Source: an uncultured Caldilineaceae bacterium
GTDB lineage: Bacteria > Chloroflexota > Anaerolineae > Caldilineales > Caldilineaceae
DNA: 45,974 nucleotides
Direction: 5' to 3'
Assembly: GCA_951813625.1 (NCBI GenBank)
Contig: CATOTS010000038.1
Location: 1 to 45,974 of the forward strand
Part shown: in pieces, positions 1 to 8,352 of the stretch
How the letters are laid out: every line of letters starts with the position of its first letter
Numbering within the stretch: the first letter of the stretch is position 1
Made by a program: the position numbers and the translations under genes
Notes under the pieces: generated by a model
Database searches by the model: none
What the model saw: only the letters and a program-made list of their open reading frames with translations
Told to the model about the DNA's origin: nothing

Positions 1-280
1 GAACTGATCGAGCAGGGCGGGAGCGTGGTGTTCATCAGCCTGGTGCAGGATGAGATCAGCTTTCCGGACCCGGAGTTTCAACCGCCGCGAGACGACGCTG
101 ATCAGCAGCCGCAACGCGACGAGCGCCGATTTTGCGCGCGTGGTGCGGACGCTGGAGACGGGGGCGATCGAGCTGGCGCCGTGGCTTACGCACAGTGCGT
201 CGCCGGAGACGCTGGTAGAGGAGTTCCCCGGCTGGCTGCGGCCGGAGAGCCAGGTGGTCAAGGCGATGCTGCATTTCTGA
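1..280 (+). pseudogene. Zinc-type alcohol dehydrogenase, C-terminal end, frameshifted
   Basis: This is the 3' end of a gene that begins outside the window. Frame 1 reads a Rossmann-type stretch (GGSVVFISLVQDEISFPDPE) up to about position 78. The matching continuation (NRRETTLISSRNATSADF, ending VKAMLHF) lies in frame 2 and stops at 278-280. Zinc-dependent alcohol/threonine dehydrogenases usually have FPDPEF followed directly by (N/H)RRE and S(R/C)NAT, so the break is a single extra base in the TTT run at 76-78. It is either a real mutation or a sequence error. The family oxidises secondary alcohols or polyols with NAD(P). It lies just upstream of a Gfo/Idh gene, as in other sugar-catabolism clusters. 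Confidence 0.7.
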
Positions 281-355
281 CTGCGGTTTATGCGGACGCT
301 GAACTGCGGCCCCATTTTCACTTTCCACACAGACGAACGAGCAAAGGAAGAGAAC

Positions 356-1459
356 GTGTCGACAGAGAAGAGAAAGCTGCGCCATGCCGTGGTGGGCATG
401 GGCGCGGGGATTTTCCGTTCGCATTCGATGGGGCTTGGCCTCGAGGACGCAGAGGTGGTGGGCGGCTCGGATGTGGCACCGGAGCCGGGGCAGGAGCGGG
501 CCGAGGAGTGGGGCTGCCCCTTTTTCCCGGACCACCGGCAGATGCTGGCGGAGACGCGGCCGGAGGTGACGGTGGTGATCACGCCGCATCCGTTTCATGC
601 GCCGATCGCGATCGATGCGCTGAACGCGGGCAGCCACGTGCTGGTGGAGAAACCGATCGCGACGCAGGTGAAGGATGCGGATGCGATGATCGCGGCGGCG
701 CGGGCCAACGGCCGTGTGCTGGCGGTCAACTATCAGTACCGGCAGCTGCCGCACGTGCGGGCGATGAAGCGGCTGATCGACGGCGGGCAGCTGGGGCGGG
801 TCCAACGGGTGACGGGCGTGTTTCCGTGGATGCGGACGGCGGCCTACTACCGGCGCGGCGGCTGGCGCGGCACGTGGAAGGGTGAGGGCGGCGGCGTGCT
901 GATGAACCAGGCGCCGCACGACCTTGACCTGCTCTGCCATCTGGTGGGGATGCCGCAGAAGGTGTACGCGGCGACTTGCACGCGGCTGCATGCGATCCAG
1001 ACCGAGGATACGGCGACGGCGCTGCTGGCGTGGCCCGAGGACGCGCAGGGGACGATCTATTTCAGCACGACGGAGAGCGGCCCGCGCTGGCTGGAGGTCT
1101 CGGGCACGGGCGGGAAGATCGTGATGCACGCCGACCGGATCGAGTATGAGCGCTACGAGACCGATTTGCGGGACCTGATCGCGGGCAGCGAGGAGGCTTT
1201 TGTGCGCCCGGAGGCGGAGGCGGCGGACGCGGGGATCGAGGATGAGCCGGAGATACACGGGCATGAGGCGGTCTACCGTGACTTCCACCGGGCGGTGCGG
1301 GAGGGTGGCGAGCCGCGCTGCAACGGCGAGGAGGGGCGCATGTCGCTGGAGCTGGCGAATGCGATGATCTACAGCGGTGCGACGGGTGAGGCGGTGGATC
1401 TGCCGCTGGACCGTGCGGCGTACAGCGAGTTGCTGGAGAGGCTGCAGGGAAAGGAGTGA
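356..1459 (+). CDS. Gfo/Idh/MocA family oxidoreductase
   Basis: Predicted NAD(P)-dependent cytoplasmic dehydrogenase acting on a sugar or inositol-like substrate. The N-terminal Rossmann fold starts AVVGMGAGIF (about residues 11-20). The family EKP motif is at about residue 98 (VLVEKPIA), and the substrate-domain motif GGGVLMNQAPHDLDLL is near 180-195, with the usual catalytic His-x-x-Asp. The length of 367 aa is normal. I chose the GTG at 356 because AAGGAAG lies 5-8 bases upstream; an ATG at 290 in the same frame would add 22 residues unlike the family. The substrate cannot be read from sequence. It follows the dehydrogenase remnant by 75 bp and may be co-transcribed with it. Confidence 0.9.
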   Translation: MSTEKRKLRHAVVGMGAGIFRSHSMGLGLEDAEVVGGSDVAPEPGQERAEEWGCPFFPDHRQMLAETRPEVTVVITPHPFHAPIAIDALNAGSHVLVEKPIATQVKDADAMIAAARANGRVLAVNYQYRQLPHVRAMKRLIDGGQLGRVQRVTGVFPWMRTAAYYRRGGWRGTWKGEGGGVLMNQAPHDLDLLCHLVGMPQKVYAATCTRLHAIQTEDTATALLAWPEDAQGTIYFSTTESGPRWLEVSGTGGKIVMHADRIEYERYETDLRDLIAGSEEAFVRPEAEAADAGIEDEPEIHGHEAVYRDFHRAVREGGEPRCNGEEGRMSLELANAMIYSGATGEAVDLPLDRAAYSELLERLQGKE

Positions 1460-1554
1460 GCGGACAGGAGTGAGGAGGTAAAACGGGCGCAATCGTACTA
1501 TTTCCGAGAGTTGCGTTTCTCATTTTACTTCTCCTTTTTGGCGCGGCGATCTTT

Positions 1555-1878
1555 ATCTTACTGTAGCTACTAAGCCACATACAGCGTCTGTCTCGACCAG
1601 TGCTTCATCCTTGCTGCCATTCAGATACTCTGATTGCGTATTCGGTTGGCCGCCACCACGTTGGTTGACCCGCACTGCCGGGAATATGGCTTACCGTCGG
1701 TGAGCGCTGGTTTTGGAGGGGGGCGTTGCGGGGGGAGTCCCCCCGCACAAGGGGGGGCCGCAGGCCCGACCGTCCAAAAAGCAAGGAGAAGGTAAAGCGG
1801 AGTGAGGAGAGAGAAAGAACCTTCGCTCGCCTCATTCAGGGTCGCAGACTGATTGCGGCTGAGTAGGTACATCTTACT
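1555..1878. mobile_element. 308-bp MITE, copy 1, with perfect 8-bp target duplication
   Basis: The element occupies 1563-1870. Its ends are inverted repeats: left GTAGCTACTAAGCC, right end reverse-complements to GTACCTACTCAGCC. The flanks 1555-1562 and 1871-1878 are both ATCTTACT, a perfect 8-bp target-site duplication. The interior is about 90% alike to copies at 26447-27770 and 42223-42531. It holds a perfect hairpin (8-bp stem GCGGGGGG with loop AGT, 1728-1746) and a GGGCC-GCA-GGCCC hairpin, bracketed by TTTTGGA and TCCAAAA. No transposase fits inside. An 8-bp duplication with GTA ends is compatible with an IS66-type transposase acting in trans; that family link is inference. Confidence 0.85.
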
Positions 1879-2360
1879 TTCTTTCCCTCACAAGCTGGTC
1901 AAATGGGGAGCTCGATTGGGTCAACGCATCTGCAAGAGTTACGGAAAGATGAGCGATGAAGAGATCGAGTCGATCTCTTAAATGGACTTGTTCGCGACGA
2001 AGCCGCTTTTTGAATTCTTGAGACCGCTCCAAGAGAACCCGGCAACTATCCACGTCTGATATGGACATACAGAGTTCTAGGCGCCATCATATTCTTGGTC
2101 TGGTCTATCCTTGCAACCGGCGCCATCTGCATGATTTCGCCGGAAGGTCTCCCTTAGGCTGCGATTGGGGCTTTTCATACCCCTTCTGGGATATGGTATA
2201 TTGCGGGTAGCCGGAGCGGGGATTGCCGTTGTGCGTTTCTGTCTTGCCTGTCTCGGGCGGCGGGTGGACTCTTCAGTTGTTGGATACGCGCACTGTACGG
2301 AAAGGCGGGCAGGACAAAGCAATCGTCGTTCGGAAAGTTTGCCGCGAAGGTAAAGGAACG
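1879..2360. other. Intergenic stretch without a recognisable gene
   Basis: About 480 bp between the MITE and the terminator ahead of the first dioxygenase gene. A 64-codon open frame on the minus strand (1874-2068) and short frames on the plus strand resemble no family I know, and neither has a convincing ribosome binding site. I see no RNA gene. The last 100 bp are probably the leader of the dioxygenase transcript. Confidence 0.4.
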
Positions 2361-2393
2361 CCCCGGTGGAGTCGACTGCCGGGGCTTTTTGGT
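2360..2393 (+). terminator. Rho-independent terminator-like hairpin
   Basis: GCCCCGG and CCGGGGC form a 7-bp GC stem around a 12-base loop, followed by TTTTT. It lies about 40 bp before the ATG of the first dioxygenase gene. It could end an upstream transcript or act as an attenuator in the leader. The second dioxygenase gene keeps the right arm and T run (around 3815) but not the left arm, because its upstream sequence is SDR debris. Confidence 0.55.
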
Positions 2394-2433
2394 CAGTGGG
2401 CGCAGCGCGCAGGACAAAGAGGAGGGACGAACG

Positions 2434-3669
2434 ATGGAAATCGATCGCCGTAAATTCCTAGAGCAGGGTTACCTAGTCTTGCGGGAGGTGATCGCACGCG
2501 AGCAGCTGGAGCAGCTGCGGCGGGACTTCGAGGTGCTGGTGGGAAGGCAGCGCCGGATCTGGGCGCAGGAGCGCGGGCCGGATGACCCACCCGGGGGCGC
2601 GTGGGAGACGCAGCCGCAGCCGCGGCTGGGCTCGTACCATCAGCTGATCGACGAGGGGACGGCGAGCACGGTGGAGGTTTGGCTGCAGGAGAACACGCTG
2701 GGCGTGAGCCAGCAGCTGTTCAACGCGCCGGAGACGGTGGGGATGGCGGGGATGATGCTGATGTGCAGCCCGGTGCGCGATCATGGGCCGGCGCGGTGGC
2801 ATCGCGATGTGCACCCGATCGACATGGCGCCGCTGTCCGGACTGCAGAAGGGTTTGCTGGAGAACGGGCCCAAGTATCTGCAGTGGAACATCCCGCTCTA
2901 TGACGACGATGTGCTGTGGGTGGTGCCGGGCAGCCACCGCCGCATCAACACGGAGACGGAGGACCGGGAACTGCTGGCGGACCCGCGGCGGCCGTTGACC
3001 GGGGGCATTCCGGTGGAGCTGAAGGCGGGCGACGGGGTGGTTTACGTCAACTATATTCTGCACTGGGGGAGCAACTACAGCGCCAAGATTCGGCGCACGA
3101 TCCACGGGGGCCACACGATTTTCCCGTACTACCCGGACATGTCGTTCAGCGAGCATCTGCCGGCGGAGGCGCGGGCGCTGTTCAGAAAGTGGGACAGGCG
3201 GAGCGCGGCGCTGCAGGATTGGACGGAGGCGGCGCTGCGCGCGATGCTGCAGGGTGATGCGGTCGCGTACGATAGAGCGCTGGAGGCACTGCAGCCGGGG
3301 GTGGGCGAGGCCGGCAAGATGGTGCTGTCGATCTATTTGTGCAAGGCGGCGCTGCACATCCAGGTTGTGAAGCATCACGGCGCGAAGGCGAACGGCGCGT
3401 CCGACCCGCTGGCCGGAATCACGGAGGATTACCGCAGCCGCTCGCTGAGGCCGCACTCGATTTCGATCAACTGGGGGCCGCAGTTTGCGAAGCGCTTCAC
3501 GGTGGAGGAGGCGGCTGCGCTGCACACGCGCTTTGCGACGCTGGACAGGAAGCTGCAGGCGGAGGAGGACCATTTCGCGCCCAGCTTCCAGTCCAGCCCG
3601 ATGCGTTACTATTTCAACGAGATGCCGGCGGATTTCGGGCTGGGAGACTTTATCGCCAGCTGGAGCTGA
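2434..3669 (+). CDS. Phytanoyl-CoA dioxygenase (PhyH) family protein, copy 1
   Basis: Predicted Fe(II)/2-oxoglutarate-dependent oxygenase of the PhyH superfamily; the substrate is unknown. 411 aa. The facial triad is visible as HRD in ARWHRDVHPID (about residues 125-135) and a distal His in ILHWGSNYS. A nearby RRTIHGGH segment probably carries the Arg that holds 2-oxoglutarate. The start is set by AGAGGAGG upstream of the ATG. It shares most residues with the gene at 3869-5110, and about 50 bp of leader is shared too, so the pair is a tandem duplication. The adjacent SDR suggests hydroxylation followed by oxidation of one substrate; this is inference. Confidence 0.88.
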   Translation: MEIDRRKFLEQGYLVLREVIAREQLEQLRRDFEVLVGRQRRIWAQERGPDDPPGGAWETQPQPRLGSYHQLIDEGTASTVEVWLQENTLGVSQQLFNAPETVGMAGMMLMCSPVRDHGPARWHRDVHPIDMAPLSGLQKGLLENGPKYLQWNIPLYDDDVLWVVPGSHRRINTETEDRELLADPRRPLTGGIPVELKAGDGVVYVNYILHWGSNYSAKIRRTIHGGHTIFPYYPDMSFSEHLPAEARALFRKWDRRSAALQDWTEAALRAMLQGDAVAYDRALEALQPGVGEAGKMVLSIYLCKAALHIQVVKHHGAKANGASDPLAGITEDYRSRSLRPHSISINWGPQFAKRFTVEEAAALHTRFATLDRKLQAEEDHFAPSFQSSPMRYYFNEMPADFGLGDFIASWS

Positions 3670-3721
3670 CTCTGACCTGAGCCAAGGCGCGGGAGATGCG
3701 GTCGGTTGAGGCCAAATCCTG

Positions 3722-3790
3722 CAACTCGATTTTGGGCCATTTAGGGCCCTGCGCTTCCAGCTCGCCGCGGAGATCGGCTTCCAGCCATCC
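3722..3790 (-). pseudogene. Scar of a deleted SDR gene (C-terminal codons only)
   Basis: Read on the minus strand this stretch encodes WLEADLRGELEAQGPKWPKI, matching the C-terminus of the intact SDR at 5174-6028 (RLEKDLRARLEAQGSQWLES). It sits just after the stop of the first dioxygenase, exactly where the second dioxygenase has its convergent SDR. The rest of this SDR copy is missing; the leader of the second dioxygenase starts about 25 bp further on. It records the deletion of one SDR from a duplicated dioxygenase-SDR unit. Confidence 0.75.
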
Positions 3791-3868
3791 AGGTACGCCA
3801 GTAGAATCGAATGCAGGGGCTTTTTGTTCGGTGAGGGCAACGGGCAGGACAAAGAGGAGGTAGGAACG

Positions 3869-5110
3869 ATGCAGGTGAATCGCCAGCAGTTTATGGAGCA
3901 AGGCTACCTGGTTGTGCGTGAGGTGATTCCGCCGGAGCAGTTGGAGCAGCTGCGCGCCGATTTCGAAACCCTGGTGGACAGACAGCGGCGCATCTGGGCG
4001 CAGGAGCGAGGGCCGGATGACCCTCCGGGCGGCGCCTGGGAAACACAGCCACAGCCGCGACTGAGCCCGTACGAACCGCTGATCGACGAGGCGACGGCGA
4101 GCACGGTCGAGGTCTGGCTGCAGGAAAATACGCTGGGCGTGAGCCGGCAGCTGATGTGCGTGCCGGAGGCGACGTCGGTGGCGGGGATGACGCTGATGTG
4201 CAACCCGGTGCGCGATCGCGGGCCGGCGCCGTGGCATCGCGATGTTCACCCGATCGATATGGCGCCGATGTCGGGCTTGCAGAATGATCTGCTGGAGAAC
4301 GGACCCAGAGTTCTGCAGTGGAACATTCCGCTGTACGACGACGATGTGCTGTGGATTGTGCCGGGCAGCCACCGGCGGCTGAACACGGAGACGGAGGACC
4401 GGGAGCTGCTGGCGGACCCGCACAAGCCGCTGACGGGCGGCATTCCGCTGGAGTTGAAGGCCGGCGACGGCGTCGTGTACGTCAACTATTTGCTGCACTG
4501 GGGAAGCAACTACAGCACCAGGATCCGCCGCACGATCCACGGCGGCCATTCGATCTTCCCCCACTTCCCGGATGTGTCGTTCAGCGACTATCTTTCGCCG
4601 GAAGGGCGGGCGCTGTTCAGGGCGTGGCAGAGGCTGGGCGCGGCGCAGCAGGACTTGACCGAGACGGCGCTGCGGGCGGTGCTGGACGGCGATGCGGGCA
4701 CGTACGACAGCACGCTGGAGGCTCTGCAGCCGGGCGTGGGCGAGGACGGAAAGATGTTGCTGTCGATCTATCTGTGCAAGGCGGCGCTGCATATGCAGGT
4801 TGTGAAGCATCATAACGCAGCCGCGGCGGCGAACGGCTCGTCCGGCCCGCTGGCGGATGTCAGCGAGGCCTTCCACAGAAGTGCGCTCAACCCGCACGCG
4901 ATTTCGATCAACTGGGGGCCGCAGTTCGCCGACCGCTTCACAGTGGAGGAGACGGCCGCGCTGCAAAAGCGCTTCGCGACGATGGACAGGAAGCTGCAGG
5001 CGGATGAAGAACATTTCGCGCCCGGCTACCAGTCCGGCCCGATGCGCTACTTCTTCAACGAGATGCCGGCCGGTTTCACGCTGGCGGACTTCATCGCCAG
5101 CTGGCGTTGA
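3869..5110 (+). CDS. Phytanoyl-CoA dioxygenase (PhyH) family protein, copy 2
   Basis: 413-aa paralogue of the gene at 2434-3669 with the same predicted non-haem iron oxygenase chemistry. HRD is in APWHRDVHPID, the distal His in LLHWGSNYS and the RRTIHGGH segment is kept, so both copies look catalytically competent. The start ATG follows AAGAGGAGG by a few bases in a leader shared with copy 1. The differences cluster between residues 85 and 105 and in the C-terminal third, which could reflect altered substrate choice. It faces the SDR gene, whose stop lies 63 bp away, so the two are convergent and not one operon. Confidence 0.88.
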   Translation: MQVNRQQFMEQGYLVVREVIPPEQLEQLRADFETLVDRQRRIWAQERGPDDPPGGAWETQPQPRLSPYEPLIDEATASTVEVWLQENTLGVSRQLMCVPEATSVAGMTLMCNPVRDRGPAPWHRDVHPIDMAPMSGLQNDLLENGPRVLQWNIPLYDDDVLWIVPGSHRRLNTETEDRELLADPHKPLTGGIPLELKAGDGVVYVNYLLHWGSNYSTRIRRTIHGGHSIFPHFPDVSFSDYLSPEGRALFRAWQRLGAAQQDLTETALRAVLDGDAGTYDSTLEALQPGVGEDGKMLLSIYLCKAALHMQVVKHHNAAAAANGSSGPLADVSEAFHRSALNPHAISINWGPQFADRFTVEETAALQKRFATMDRKLQADEEHFAPGYQSGPMRYFFNEMPAGFTLADFIASWR

Positions 5111-5173
5111 CTTTGGCCCTCGCCAACGCGCGGCGGTTGCGTCCGGCTCGGGCCAAAATCCCCAAACCGCATC

Positions 5174-6028
5174 TCACAGTTCGCTCTCGAGCCATTGGGA
5201 GCCTTGTGCTTCCAGCCGGGCGCGCAGATCCTTCTCCAAGCGCCCGATCATGCCGCCGGGGCTGTATGCCGCGTTGCCGGCGTCGGCAATCAGGTTGTGG
5301 CCGGTGATGGCGACCGACTCATCTGAAGCCAGAAACAACATGACCTCGGCCACCTGTTCGGGCAGGGCGGGGTTGCCCATCGGGTAGGCGAATTGCTGCG
5401 TGCGGACCGCGGCCGGATTGTTGGCGAGCATCTCGTATTTCTTTTCGGTCAGCATACGCGCGGGGGTGAGCGTGTTGGCGCGGATGCCGTCAGGGCCGTA
5501 GGTGATCGCCAGATGCTGGCTGAAATTGATCACGGCCGCCTTGGCCGGGCCGTAGGATGAGATTCTGGGGCTGCCGCCAAGCGCCATGCTCGATGAGACG
5601 TTGATGATGCTGCCTCCGCCCTGCTCGATCATCAGCGGGACGACCTCCTTGCAAAAGAGAAGCGGCGCGGTCACGTGGCAGGCGAAGCCGTCGTCCCAGT
5701 CCTGGAGGGTGACGTCCTCCAACATGCCGCCCGGGTTGTCGATGATGGCGTTGTTGACCATAATATCGACCCGTCCATAACGCTCAACGGTGAATTGGAC
5801 CAGGGCTTTGATGTCCTCCTCGATCATGACATCACAACGTTTGTAGGCGGTCTCGCCGCTCAGTCCTTCGGCTGCGGCGAGCACCTTCTGCGCGTTCTCC
5901 GGCGTTCGACCGCGGTCGCAGATAACGACCGCTGCGCCCTCGCGGGCGAAAGCGAGCGCGCCGGCCTTGCCCAGGCCCAGGGTTGCGCCGGTGATGATTG
6001 CGACTTTGCCTTCCAATCTCGTACCCAT
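5174..6028 (-). CDS. Short-chain dehydrogenase/reductase (SDR)
   Basis: 284-aa NAD(P)-dependent oxidoreductase of the classical SDR type. It has TGATLGLG (TGxxxGxG, about residues 14-21), a variant NNA motif (VNNAII, near 90-95), a Ser in NVSSSMALGG (near 145) and the active-site YxxxK in SYGPAKAA (near 158-165). The C-terminal tail after ADAGNAAYSPGG is longer than usual and is the part duplicated as a scar at 3722-3790. AAGGAG lies 5-6 bases before the ATG. It is downstream of the propeller-protein and permease genes on the same strand (84-bp gap) and may share their transcript. The substrate is unknown. Confidence 0.88.
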   Translation of the reverse strand: MGTRLEGKVAIITGATLGLGKAGALAFAREGAAVVICDRGRTPENAQKVLAAAEGLSGETAYKRCDVMIEEDIKALVQFTVERYGRVDIMVNNAIIDNPGGMLEDVTLQDWDDGFACHVTAPLLFCKEVVPLMIEQGGGSIINVSSSMALGGSPRISSYGPAKAAVINFSQHLAITYGPDGIRANTLTPARMLTEKKYEMLANNPAAVRTQQFAYPMGNPALPEQVAEVMLFLASDESVAITGHNLIADAGNAAYSPGGMIGRLEKDLRARLEAQGSQWLESEL

Positions 6029-6112
6029 AAATTTCTCCTTATGTTCGGTGGCGGTGGCGCAAAAGCGAGCCGCTGCGCGCGGCGTGCATGCTGCGAAATG
6101 GCATGTACGGGG

Positions 6113-7468
6113 TCAATCGCTGAATGAGAAGGAATAGAGCGTTGCGTTTTGCAGCTCAAAGATGAGCTGAATTTCGCGCCCCCCCAGCGCGGACAGGTCC
6201 TGGCCGTCGTGCCATTGCAGGGGGAGGTCGGTGACGTCGGCCTGAATCGGAACTGAGTCGGCCAGGCCCTTGCCGTCGACATCCACCAGCGCCGCTCTGA
6301 TCATACCGCCGTCGGCGTCGGCGCTCAGGCGGAGTTGTCGCCCGCTGCACATTACAGGCTGCGTGACGAGCGTAGCGGTCTGTGACTTGCTGGCCGGCGT
6401 CAACCCGGCAAACCCATCCGGCCGCAGCGTCGCCAGCCCAAGATAGGCGGAGCGCCAGTCGGTGTGGGGGCCGTCGCTGCCGCCGTAGTAGAGCTGCAGC
6501 CGCCCGTCCTTGAGGAACGGATAGGCCCCCGCGTAGACGCAGCCCCAGTCGAAACTGCCTTCCTCGCCGCGTTCGATCAGGGGCGTGCCCGGCGAGACGC
6601 GCTGCCATTGCACGGTGTCGCGGCTCCAGGCCAGTTCGCAATCGACGAGGTCGGTCGCGGTATCGAACATCATCAGCAGGCCGAGATAGAGCTGGGCGCA
6701 GGGGAAAACGATCAGCGCGTAGGTCTGGCGCTCCGATTCTTCGGGCAGGGCCTGCAGGACCTCGACCGCGCGCGTCCAGGAGTTGAAGTCGGCGCTTTCG
6801 GTGCGGCCGACGGTGCGCTGGCGCCCGTCCCACAGGCGGGTGATGCCAACATATCTGCCATGGCGTTCATCCCAGAACAGGTTGTTGTGGGTATCCCAGC
6901 GGGCTTCGATCTCGGGGCAGGGCTGGATGGGGGACCAGTGCAGGCCGTCGGGCGAACGGGCGACGCCTCCCTCCATGAAGGCCTTGAATCTGCCTTCCGG
7001 GTCGGGATCATGGGGGTCGAGCGTGACGCCGACGCCGTGGACGTCGCGCATGACGAGGTTGTTGCGCGTGGAGTCATTGAACTCGAGCAGGCCGAGCTCG
7101 GGCCTGTCCCAGTGGATGCCGTCGACCGATTCGGCGTAGCAGACGCCCATCTCGCGGTGCTTTCTGATCTGTTCTGCGGCCTGGGCTTTGGCCAGCGCGG
7201 CGCGGTAGGCGCCGGGTTGGCGTTGCGCGGGCGGGGTGTCGGTGGTGGCCACGTCGATGATGAAAGGGTTGTACCAACATTTATAGAGGCTGTCGGTCGG
7301 GTCGAAGATGACGTTGGCGTAGAGGTTGTCGTGGCGGACCTCCCAGGGCAAATCTTCGCCGAAGAGCGGATTTTGGCTCGCTTTGTGCGCGCGGCCCGGC
7401 GTCACGGTGAGATGCTCGGCCTGCGCCCAGAGGGAGGTATCGAGAAGTAGGTATCTGTTATCGATCAT
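6113..7468 (-). CDS. GH32/GH43-like five-bladed propeller protein
   Basis: 451 aa. Repeated sheet motifs such as YKCWYNPF, GVCYAESVDGIHWDRPELG, GVARSPDGLHWSP, AWSRDTVQWQRVSPGTPLIE and LQLYYGGSDGPH are typical of proteins related to glycoside hydrolase families 32, 43 and 68. Many such members are annotated only as hypothetical. There is no signal peptide, so it is probably cytoplasmic. The ATG overlaps the TGA of the upstream permease gene (ATGA), indicating translational coupling, and ties it to a sugar import operon. Its hydrolytic activity is inferred from fold only; I did not assign catalytic acids with confidence. Confidence 0.72.
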   Translation of the reverse strand: MIDNRYLLLDTSLWAQAEHLTVTPGRAHKASQNPLFGEDLPWEVRHDNLYANVIFDPTDSLYKCWYNPFIIDVATTDTPPAQRQPGAYRAALAKAQAAEQIRKHREMGVCYAESVDGIHWDRPELGLLEFNDSTRNNLVMRDVHGVGVTLDPHDPDPEGRFKAFMEGGVARSPDGLHWSPIQPCPEIEARWDTHNNLFWDERHGRYVGITRLWDGRQRTVGRTESADFNSWTRAVEVLQALPEESERQTYALIVFPCAQLYLGLLMMFDTATDLVDCELAWSRDTVQWQRVSPGTPLIERGEEGSFDWGCVYAGAYPFLKDGRLQLYYGGSDGPHTDWRSAYLGLATLRPDGFAGLTPASKSQTATLVTQPVMCSGRQLRLSADADGGMIRAALVDVDGKGLADSVPIQADVTDLPLQWHDGQDLSALGGREIQLIFELQNATLYSFSFSD

Positions 7469-7824
7469 GTTCCGGTGCGTCCTGTGAGCGCGTTGCCGCG
7501 CACCATGTACTTCTGCCCTATGACAAAGACCGCGATCATCGGCAATGAGGTGAACACAGTGGCGGCCATCAGCAGCCCTGGCACCGGATCACCCTGCGCG
7601 ATCTGCCAGCGCAGGAAGGCGAGGCCGATGGCGACGGTGTAGGTGCTGTCCTGGCTGAGAAAGATAACCTGTTTGACGAAGTCGGTCCAGACGTTGATGA
7701 AGGCGAAGATTGCGATGGTGGCAAGAACGGGCTTGGTGAGGGGCAGGAGGATGTAGGCGAGCAGGTCGCGCAGACGGCGCTGGGTGGTCTTGCTCTTAGT
7801 CCAGGAAGCGGTCAGGGCGGACAA
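7465..7824 (-). pseudogene. MalG-type sugar ABC permease with internal deletion
   Basis: The 119-codon frame starts (TTG, with GAGGAG upstream) with a typical MalG-type N-terminus, SKTTQRRLRDLLAYILL, then jumps directly to the region after the EAA loop, LPLTKPVLATIAIFAFINVW, and runs to a normal C-terminus (KYMVRGNALTGRTGT). Family members are about 270-300 aa, so some 150 codons with the central membrane helices and the EAA motif that docks the ATPase are missing in frame. The joint sits at an ILL/LLP codon run, which suggests microhomology deletion. The product cannot be a working permease. It still overlaps the next gene by ATGA. Confidence 0.75.
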
Positions 7825-7830
7825 GACGGG

Positions 7831-8229
7831 CTACTCCTCGCCTTCGTAGTAGACCCAGAAGCGGGCGACACGGAAGTTGATGACGGTCAGAGCGAGGATG
7901 ATGAGGAAGATCATCCAGGCGAGCGCGGAAGCGTAGCCCATGCGGTAGAACTCGAAAGCCTGGCGATAGAGATAGAGGCCGTAGAAGAGGGTGGCGGTGC
8001 CGGGGCCGCCATTGGTCATGATAAAGGCCTCGACGAATGATTGCATGACGCCGATGGTGGTCACGATGACGTTGGAGAAGATGGCGGGCGAGATCTGGGG
8101 AAGTGTGACGTGCCAGAACTTGGCCCATTCGCCGCCGCCGTCGAGTTCGACGGCTTCGTAGAGATGCTGAGGGACGCCTTGCAGGGCGGCGAGGATGATG
8201 AGCATGGCGGCGCCGGCGGACAGCCCGTT
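7831..8229 (-). pseudogene. MalF-type sugar ABC permease, 5'-truncated
   Basis: Only the C-terminal half of a MalF/UgpA-type permease remains. It runs from GAAMLIILAALQGVPQHLYE through the EAA loop (EAVELDGGGEWAKFWHVTLP) and TNGGPG to the end (VYYEGEE). The first half, about 150-170 codons with the N-terminal helices, is absent, and homology ends near 8229. Upstream is now the leader of the divergent TIM-barrel gene. With the deleted MalG downstream this is the remnant of a sugar importer; no substrate-binding protein or ATPase gene is in the window. Confidence 0.75.
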
Positions 8230-8285
8230 TTGCCGACGGGAGGCCGGGGCCGAAAGTATAGCACCTGAGCGAGTCCTATTATACA

Positions 8286-8305
8286 ATACGCTTGACGTAT
8301 CGTCA
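8286..8305. promoter_or_regulatory. Overlapping inverted repeats, possible operator
   Basis: Two perfect inverted repeats overlap: ATACG-CTTGA-CGTAT (8286-8300) and TGACG-TAT-CGTCA (8293-8305). They lie 48 bp before the TIM-barrel start codon at 8353. Such palindromes upstream of sugar catabolic genes are often LacI- or GntR-type operators. No regulator gene is nearby. Confidence 0.35.
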
Positions 8306-8352
8306 GGAACAAGAAATATCCCACTTTTGCCTACTTTTGGAGAAGATCGCCC

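Noticed and set aside
56..1492. Long antisense reading frames opposite the Gfo/Idh, PhyH and 855-aa genes (for example 56-1492, 2473-3852, 39613-41385 on the minus strand)
   Set aside because: Arg/His/Pro-rich shadows produced by GC-rich third positions of the real plus-strand genes; no starts, domains or conservation.
1605..1872. Small protein genes inside the MITE copies
   Set aside because: The frames are not preserved in sense among the three copies beyond what sequence identity gives, and the same DNA is a structured non-coding element.
2434..5110. True phytanoyl-CoA hydroxylase activity for the two PhyH genes
   Set aside because: The superfamily covers many substrates; nothing nearby suggests phytanate or other CoA-ester metabolism.
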